Positions 59,316 to 63,082 of a stretch of DNA of 63,082 nt are shown here, piece after piece. Each line of letters starts with the position of its first letter. The first letter of the stretch is position 1. Origin of the DNA: a virus; IMG/VR virus record IMGVR_UViG_3300034402_000018, positions 1-63,082 of that record, one strand, 5' to 3'. A model generated the notes under the pieces. It did not search any database and had not been told where the DNA came from. It was given only the letters and a program-made list of their open reading frames with translations. Position numbers and translations under genes: made by a program.

Positions 59316-61183
59316 GAGTACCCCCTGTTGTTGCGGGAGACCATGTCGGACACGATGAATCTCTCTTTCGACACATTATTCCTCTCCGCCCACACGCGGG
59401 TCTGCTCAGGCGACTCGGCCACTGCCGGTAGGCGCAGCACGTAGTAGAGCTCCCCGCCGTTGGCCTGCTCTTTGAGGAGCCAGCCGCAGATGTCGTTCTC
59501 GTCCCAGCGGGTATTGTGGACTACCACACCGTCAGCTATGAAATTCTCATTGCCTTCGACACTCAGGTCGAAGACCTCCTCTTCCTCATCCTCAAGCTCT
59601 ACCGACGTTACCCTGGTAAGCGCAAAGGGGGCATCTTCAAAATTGACTACGGAGAACCCCATAGCCCAGCTGGTAGCCCAGATAGGCTCAGGGCTGTGGG
59701 GAGGATCATACAGGCGTGTCTGCATGGTCAGGTTGGTCACGCGATAGCCGCAACTCTGCGCCAAAAGCTTTGCGTCGGTAAGCAGCCCGCTATTTGCCGA
59801 GCGGATATTGCACCGCTGGTGCCTGTCGTAGCACCCATCCGCGTCCGAGTACCCCTGTATAAATGCCCGGCGCCGATCAAGGGGCCAAAGAAAGACGTCA
59901 TCCGGAATACGCTTTGTCTTGGCTGTCTTGCCGAACCCCAAACCCAGCCCCTCGAACCACCGGCCCGCTGCCGAGATTTCCGTCCGGTAATAGCCATACT
60001 TTGTTTCCTTTGGGGCCTTACCGAACTTCTCCGTAAAATAGTCCAGGGCCCGGTCGTTGACCTCTTCATGCACGCCGCGGGCAAAGCAGGTCACCCAGCC
60101 CATTGACCCCTTGGCGTTGGGGCGGCGAGTAACCCAACCGTCACCGTACATGAAACCAAGCGCCCAGGCGTCCTCAACAGTGATACCGGGGTCGGGAGCC
60201 AGTGATTCCCAGGAATGCGAGGTAACCACCATGTCCCCGCGTTTCAGGTCCGCCATTTCGACGTAACGATACTCGCCGTCGAACACCAGCACAGGGTGGT
60301 TGCCGGTGCCCCGGACAGTGTGGTTGCCTGTCCTGAGCCTATATATCGGGGCCTTCCCCTGTGGGATAAAGTGCTGGACGACTTTGGGCTCGTGCTTCCC
60401 CTTATTCCAGGTCATCACCCGGTCACCCTCGCAGGCAGATGCCAGCTTGCGCCAGGTGCCGTCCCCCATCAGGACATTTGTATCGCCCACCAAGCACATG
60501 GTGATAGCGATAGCACCGTCCGGGGATATGCGGTTGAAGAGGGAGGTGCGGAACCACCTGATGTGGGAGGCCCGCGTCTTCTCGGACTCCATGTCCTTGA
60601 TGTCGGAGACAGGGTCGTCGACCAGGATCTGGTGGGCGCCGTAGCCGGCGATGGCCCCCGAGACGCCCGTGGCCTTCATGCGGCCTCGGTGGGGCGGTGC
60701 GAGGCGCCACTCGCGGGTGGAAGCGACCTTGCCCGAGATACGGACGGGGGCAAAGCCCGGCGTATCGACGGTGCTGAAGTTACCCTTCTCACCGAAGACG
60801 CGCCCGAAGGCAGGCTCCTGAATCTTGGAGCGCGCCTCGTATGAGAGGTTGTACGCCAGGTCCGCCGTGTGGGAGATCAGGATCTGCAGGTGGTTGGGGT
60901 TGCGCCCGAAATACCAGGCAGGGTAGGCGCGGGAGAATATCTCCGATTTCCCGTACTGCGACGGGACGAAGATCATCAGGCGGTTGATCTTGCGCGACTC
61001 GAGCCATTCGAGGGCGCCCGCGATCAGCTCACGGTGAGGGCGTGTGATGAAGCCGAGGTTGTTCTTGGGGTCCGGGGGCCACATGTACTCGCAGAAGGGG
61101 ATCAGGCGCTGGCGGGCCAGGCGGCGTCGCTCAAGCTCCCGGCGCATCTCCTCTTCCGAAGGCATGTAGCGTGGATTAAGCAC
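59312..61183 (-). CDS. Terminase large subunit, ATPase part, interrupted by an intein
   Basis: 623 residues from GTG 61183 (GAGG 7 nt upstream, overlapping TerS). Extein: Walker A VPSQYGKSE (near residue 80), Walker B QILVDDP, then AIAITM; after the intein, TRWDENDICGWLL and LRLPAVAESPEQ. The protein stops before the nuclease domain, which is a separate gene at 57602-58426. The mature ATPase extein is about 295 residues. It would package DNA with TerS and the nuclease gene product. Confidence 0.85.
   Translation of the reverse strand: MLNPRYMPSEEEMRRELERRRLARQRLIPFCEYMWPPDPKNNLGFITRPHRELIAGALEWLESRKINRLMIFVPSQYGKSEIFSRAYPAWYFGRNPNHLQILISHTADLAYNLSYEARSKIQEPAFGRVFGEKGNFSTVDTPGFAPVRISGKVASTREWRLAPPHRGRMKATGVSGAIAGYGAHQILVDDPVSDIKDMESEKTRASHIRWFRTSLFNRISPDGAIAITMCLVGDTNVLMGDGTWRKLASACEGDRVMTWNKGKHEPKVVQHFIPQGKAPIYRLRTGNHTVRGTGNHPVLVFDGEYRYVEMADLKRGDMVVTSHSWESLAPDPGITVEDAWALGFMYGDGWVTRRPNAKGSMGWVTCFARGVHEEVNDRALDYFTEKFGKAPKETKYGYYRTEISAAGRWFEGLGLGFGKTAKTKRIPDDVFLWPLDRRRAFIQGYSDADGCYDRHQRCNIRSANSGLLTDAKLLAQSCGYRVTNLTMQTRLYDPPHSPEPIWATSWAMGFSVVNFEDAPFALTRVTSVELEDEEEEVFDLSVEGNENFIADGVVVHNTRWDENDICGWLLKEQANGGELYYVLRLPAVAESPEQTRVWAERNNVSKERFIVSDMVSRNNRGYS
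59513..60496 (-). mobile_element. Intein with LAGLIDADG homing endonuclease, in TerL ATPase
   Basis: 328 residues, beginning at Cys (CLVGDTNVLMGDGTW, position 60496) and ending VVVHN at 59513; the next extein residue is Thr. GNHPVLV is block B. LGFMYGDGWV and IQGYSDADGCYD are two LAGLIDADG motifs, and block F is EEEVFDLSVEGNENFIADG. It sits inside the conserved TRWD ATPase motif, a typical intein site that forces precise splicing. Confidence 0.93.
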
Positions 61184-61811
61184 CGGCGGCCCTCTTCTTT
61201 GCCAGGTGCATCTGAATGTCGTTGTCCGACATCTCCTCCAGGTCCAGATCCTCCTCCTGGGCGGGCAGGGCCAGCTTGTTCGGGTTCGAGGCGGGCACCG
61301 CCATGCCGAGGCCGGAGCGGGAGAGACGCACGGCCGCCGAGATAAACTTGGGGATGTCGGCGTCGGCGATCTTGAGAGGCTTATCGGAAGAAGGCTGCAT
61401 GGCCTCTTCAAGGCGGCTCTTGATCAGGCTGAGCATCATGTGACCGACCTTGTACTCCTCCTCCTGCTGCTGGACGATGCGCTCAGCCAGCTTGTCCAGC
61501 TTGCGGTCGACTTTCCTCTGCAGCTTAGAATCGGCCGGGCCGTGCTCGATCCTGAAGCGGTCATACTCGGCGGCGCGCATTATCCAGGCGTAGTGTTGGG
61601 AGGCATCGCCCAGGGCGCCCGAGATCGTGGGCTGGCCGAGGGCGCGAGACATAGCAGTCAGCGAGCGGTCGATGCCCATATCGCGGTACATGGCGAACTG
61701 CTTGAACATCTTCTCGGGCTCGCAATCGAGCCTGTCCCATATGGGGAGGCCATTACTCTGGCGGCGCGCGATCTCTTCAGCCACCTGCGGGTAATGCTTC
61801 TGTGTGGGCAT
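61176..61811 (-). CDS. terS: Terminase small subunit
   Basis: 211 residues. MFKQFAMYRDMGIDRSLTAMSRAL with YAWIMRAAEYDRF is a helix-turn-helix-like DNA-recognition N-terminus, then a coiled coil (DRKLDKLAERIVQQQEEEYK), then an acidic C-terminus for TerL contact. It precedes and overlaps TerL (by 8 nt). It should recognise packaging DNA. Confidence 0.75.
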   Translation of the reverse strand: MPTQKHYPQVAEEIARRQSNGLPIWDRLDCEPEKMFKQFAMYRDMGIDRSLTAMSRALGQPTISGALGDASQHYAWIMRAAEYDRFRIEHGPADSKLQRKVDRKLDKLAERIVQQQEEEYKVGHMMLSLIKSRLEEAMQPSSDKPLKIADADIPKFISAAVRLSRSGLGMAVPASNPNKLALPAQEEDLDLEEMSDNDIQMHLAKKRAAGA

Positions 61812-61847
61812 GCAGCCCCTCCTTTGAGAGCGTGGGGAGCTTGCGCC

Positions 61848-62102
61848 CTACCAGTTATTGAGTAGGACGCCGGTCGAAAGACGCAGCGTTCGGCGGGTCC
61901 AGCGCGATGCCGGGTCCTGCAGGTCGTGGTTGATAGCCAGCGATCTCGAGCACTGGAAGCAAACAAGCTCTGCCCAGGCCGGGGTCTCCTCCTCAAGCCG
62001 GGCATTGTAATGAGCCCTGTAGCGCCTGACGAAAAAGACCTGGCACCCGCAGACCGGGCACTGCTCCACCTCGCTGCCAACTGGTGGTGGGGCGTGGTCC
62101 AA
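61848..62102 (-). CDS. Zinc-ribbon small protein at the start of the late operon
   Basis: 84 residues from TTG 62102 (TTAGGAG 8 nt upstream). CPVCG and CFQC make a zinc ribbon; the rest is basic and beta rich. It is the first gene after promoter 62122-62150. A DNA-binding regulator of late genes is one option, but nothing proves it. Confidence 0.55.
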   Translation of the reverse strand: MDHAPPPVGSEVEQCPVCGCQVFFVRRYRAHYNARLEEETPAWAELVCFQCSRSLAINHDLQDPASRWTRRTLRLSTGVLLNNW

Positions 62103-62121
62103 ATTAAAAGCTCCTAATTCA

Positions 62122-62150
62122 AATATACCATATCGTCATAAAAACGACGC
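62122..62150 (-). promoter_or_regulatory. Leftward promoter (motif copy 3), start of the late region
   Basis: Leftward: GCGTCG (62150-62145), 17-nt spacer (TTTTTATGACGATATGG), TATATT (62127-62122) with an extended TGG. The match to copy 1 at 25468-25496 spans box, spacer start and -10. It is well placed to transcribe the terminase, head and tail genes. Confidence 0.6.
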
Positions 62151-62184
62151 AAACAGGCACAAATACAGGCAAAAGGCATGTGGA

Positions 62185-62215
62185 AAAGGGGTTGCAGCAT
62201 TGCTGCAACCCCTTT
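62185..62215 (-). terminator. Intrinsic terminator of the regulator gene
   Basis: AAAGGGGTTGCAGC (62185-62198) pairs perfectly over 14 bp with GCTGCAACCCCTTT (62202-62215), loop ATT. Leftward, the stem runs into TTTTCC. It lies 21 nt after the stop of the gene at 62237. Confidence 0.7.
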
Positions 62216-62236
62216 GAAAGTATGCGAGTGGACTAC

Positions 62237-62848
62237 TTAGAGAGGAACCTCTTCCCCGGCATCCCGCGCCGCCACCATGCGGTTGTGGCTCTCCACAGCC
62301 TTTTCAACGATGGCCTTCGAATGCTCGGAAAGGTCGTAGATGGGGACCGATGTGCCGTTCAGCATGTCCACGTACAGAATAGGCCCGTACTTGCCAATTC
62401 GGTCCCACAGGAAATCAGGATTGGCCAGCCAGCGGTCCGTAACCCAGGCTATCAAGAGCACGATCTCTTGAGTGACCGAGCGATGGTGATTGCGGCATAT
62501 AGTCCGAAACTGGTTCATCAGCGACTTCGGTGCCTGAATGTGGTCCAACCGTTCAAGCCGCTTATCACTTCGAGACCAGCCCTCCCCCGGCACCGGGCGC
62601 TCCTGGGGAGGCGCTACGTAAGGCGCCTCGTCCTCGGGAAGCACCGGGTGATCGGTGCTGAACAAACGCAACTCAGAGTAGCGTTTTTCCGCCCCCACGC
62701 ACCACTCCACGAAGAACTCCGCCTGGCTGCGCACAGAGCGGCCCTCCCGCTCGGCAATCGCCTCCAGATCTTTATAGACCTCCGGGTCCAGGTTGATACG
62801 GCCTATCTCCTTGCCCTGCGGCTCCAATTTGTAAGATGTCTGTGCCAT
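62237..62848 (-). CDS. Double ribbon-helix-helix regulator
   Basis: 203 residues. KEIGRINLDPEVYKDLEAIA (with a helix EGRSVRSQAEFFVEWCV) and HIQAPKSLMNQFRTICRNHHRSVTQEIVLLIAWV look like two ribbon-helix-helix units in one chain, separated by a flexible proline-rich linker. A pseudo-dimeric repressor is likely. Divergent from the helix-turn-helix gene at 62942 with an inverted repeat (ATGAT-TAT-ATCAT) between, as expected for a regulatory switch. Confidence 0.6.
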   Translation of the reverse strand: MAQTSYKLEPQGKEIGRINLDPEVYKDLEAIAEREGRSVRSQAEFFVEWCVGAEKRYSELRLFSTDHPVLPEDEAPYVAPPQERPVPGEGWSRSDKRLERLDHIQAPKSLMNQFRTICRNHHRSVTQEIVLLIAWVTDRWLANPDFLWDRIGKYGPILYVDMLNGTSVPIYDLSEHSKAIVEKAVESHNRMVAARDAGEEVPL

Positions 62849-62895
62849 TTGTTCTCCTCCTGGTAGTAAATATGATACACTGGTAACAGCTCAGC

Positions 62896-62919
62896 ATGAT
62901 TATATCATATTCTCGACGT
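62896..62919 (-). promoter_or_regulatory. Promoter with overlapping inverted repeat, regulator region
   Basis: Leftward extended -10 TGATATAAT (62906-62899 region) sits inside ATGAT-TAT-ATCAT (62896-62908), a candidate operator. ACGTCG occurs again at 62919-62914 but only 9 nt from the -10, so that match may be chance. The repeat could mediate self-repression. Confidence 0.45.
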
Positions 62920-62941
62920 AACTAAGAAAGGATGGTGCATT

Positions 62942-63082
62942 GTGGAAAACTTACTCACTGCGGACGAGGTAGCAAAGATACTCAAGGTGGAGCGGAGCAC
63001 GGTAATGAAAATGCTACGGGGTGGGCAGCTGCCCGGCTTCAAGCCCGGGGGCCTCAAGCACTGGAGAGTCAGAGGGGCCGAT
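62942..63082 (+). CDS. Helix-turn-helix/excisionase-like protein (runs off the window)
   Basis: Start GTG 62942 (AAAGGATG upstream). LLTADEVAKILKVERSTVMKMLRGGQLPGFKPGG is the MerR/excisionase-type DNA-binding helix-turn-helix with its wing start. The window ends after 47 complete codons with no stop. If the DNA is circular, reading continues in frame into position 1. Divergent from the ribbon-helix-helix regulator. Confidence 0.65.
   Translation, partial: MENLLTADEVAKILKVERSTVMKMLRGGQLPGFKPGGLKHWRVRGAD

Noticed and set aside
1-63082. CRISPR array, rRNA, integrase or transposase
   Set aside because: No evenly spaced direct repeats with spacers, no rRNA signature, no tyrosine/serine recombinase or transposase motif was seen.

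Overview
The window looks like a nearly complete genome of a long-tailed siphovirus (Caudoviricetes). It carries both terminase subunits, portal, scaffold, capsid, head-tail connectors, tail tube, a giant tape measure, tail tip and fibre genes, a lysis cassette, and a replication module. I see no integrase, DNA polymerase, rRNA or CRISPR array. Genes are packed tightly, mostly with 4-nt ATGA or GTGA overlaps and AGGAGG-type ribosome binding sites. The host cannot be named. Two TAT/TTG-type promoters look sigma70-like, so a bacterial host with ordinary signals is likely.

Layout. Positions 1-19.6 kb read rightward and form the early region: a ribbon-helix-helix protein, an SNF2-type helicase, an SSB-like protein, a DnaC-like loader, MazG-like and deoxyribosyltransferase-like proteins, an HNH gene that needs a frameshift, RNase H, DnaB helicase, and many small proteins. 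About a dozen of the small proteins carry CxxC zinc-ribbon-like motifs. Two oversized tRNA-like genes and a hairpin terminator close this arm at about 19.6 kb. Positions 19.7-62.1 kb read leftward (transcription runs from high to low coordinates). From the right end these are TerS, a terminase large subunit split into ATPase (with intein) and nuclease genes, portal, scaffold, a putative decoration protein, capsid, connectors, tail tube, tail assembly chaperones, a 5015-residue tape measure, tail tip and fibres, lysis genes, a glycosidase-like protein and RusA. At the extreme right a leftward double ribbon-helix-helix regulator faces a rightward helix-turn-helix gene that runs off the window and would continue in frame at position 1 if the molecule is circular.

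The most unusual features are the terminase large subunit in two translationally coupled pieces separated by two small genes (one with a HELLH motif); compact promoter-hairpin-terminator units that look like small RNAs (21.65 kb plus strand; 54.9-55.05 kb minus strand, resembling a late leader with an early terminator); a recurring leftward motif ACGTCGTTT-TATG upstream of TATA boxes; two oversized tRNA-like genes, the second with its T-arm copied in inverted form inside the adjoining terminator; and a GCCGTACGGC-type site family at 18.78 and 25.52 kb, the latter with 10-bp periodicity.
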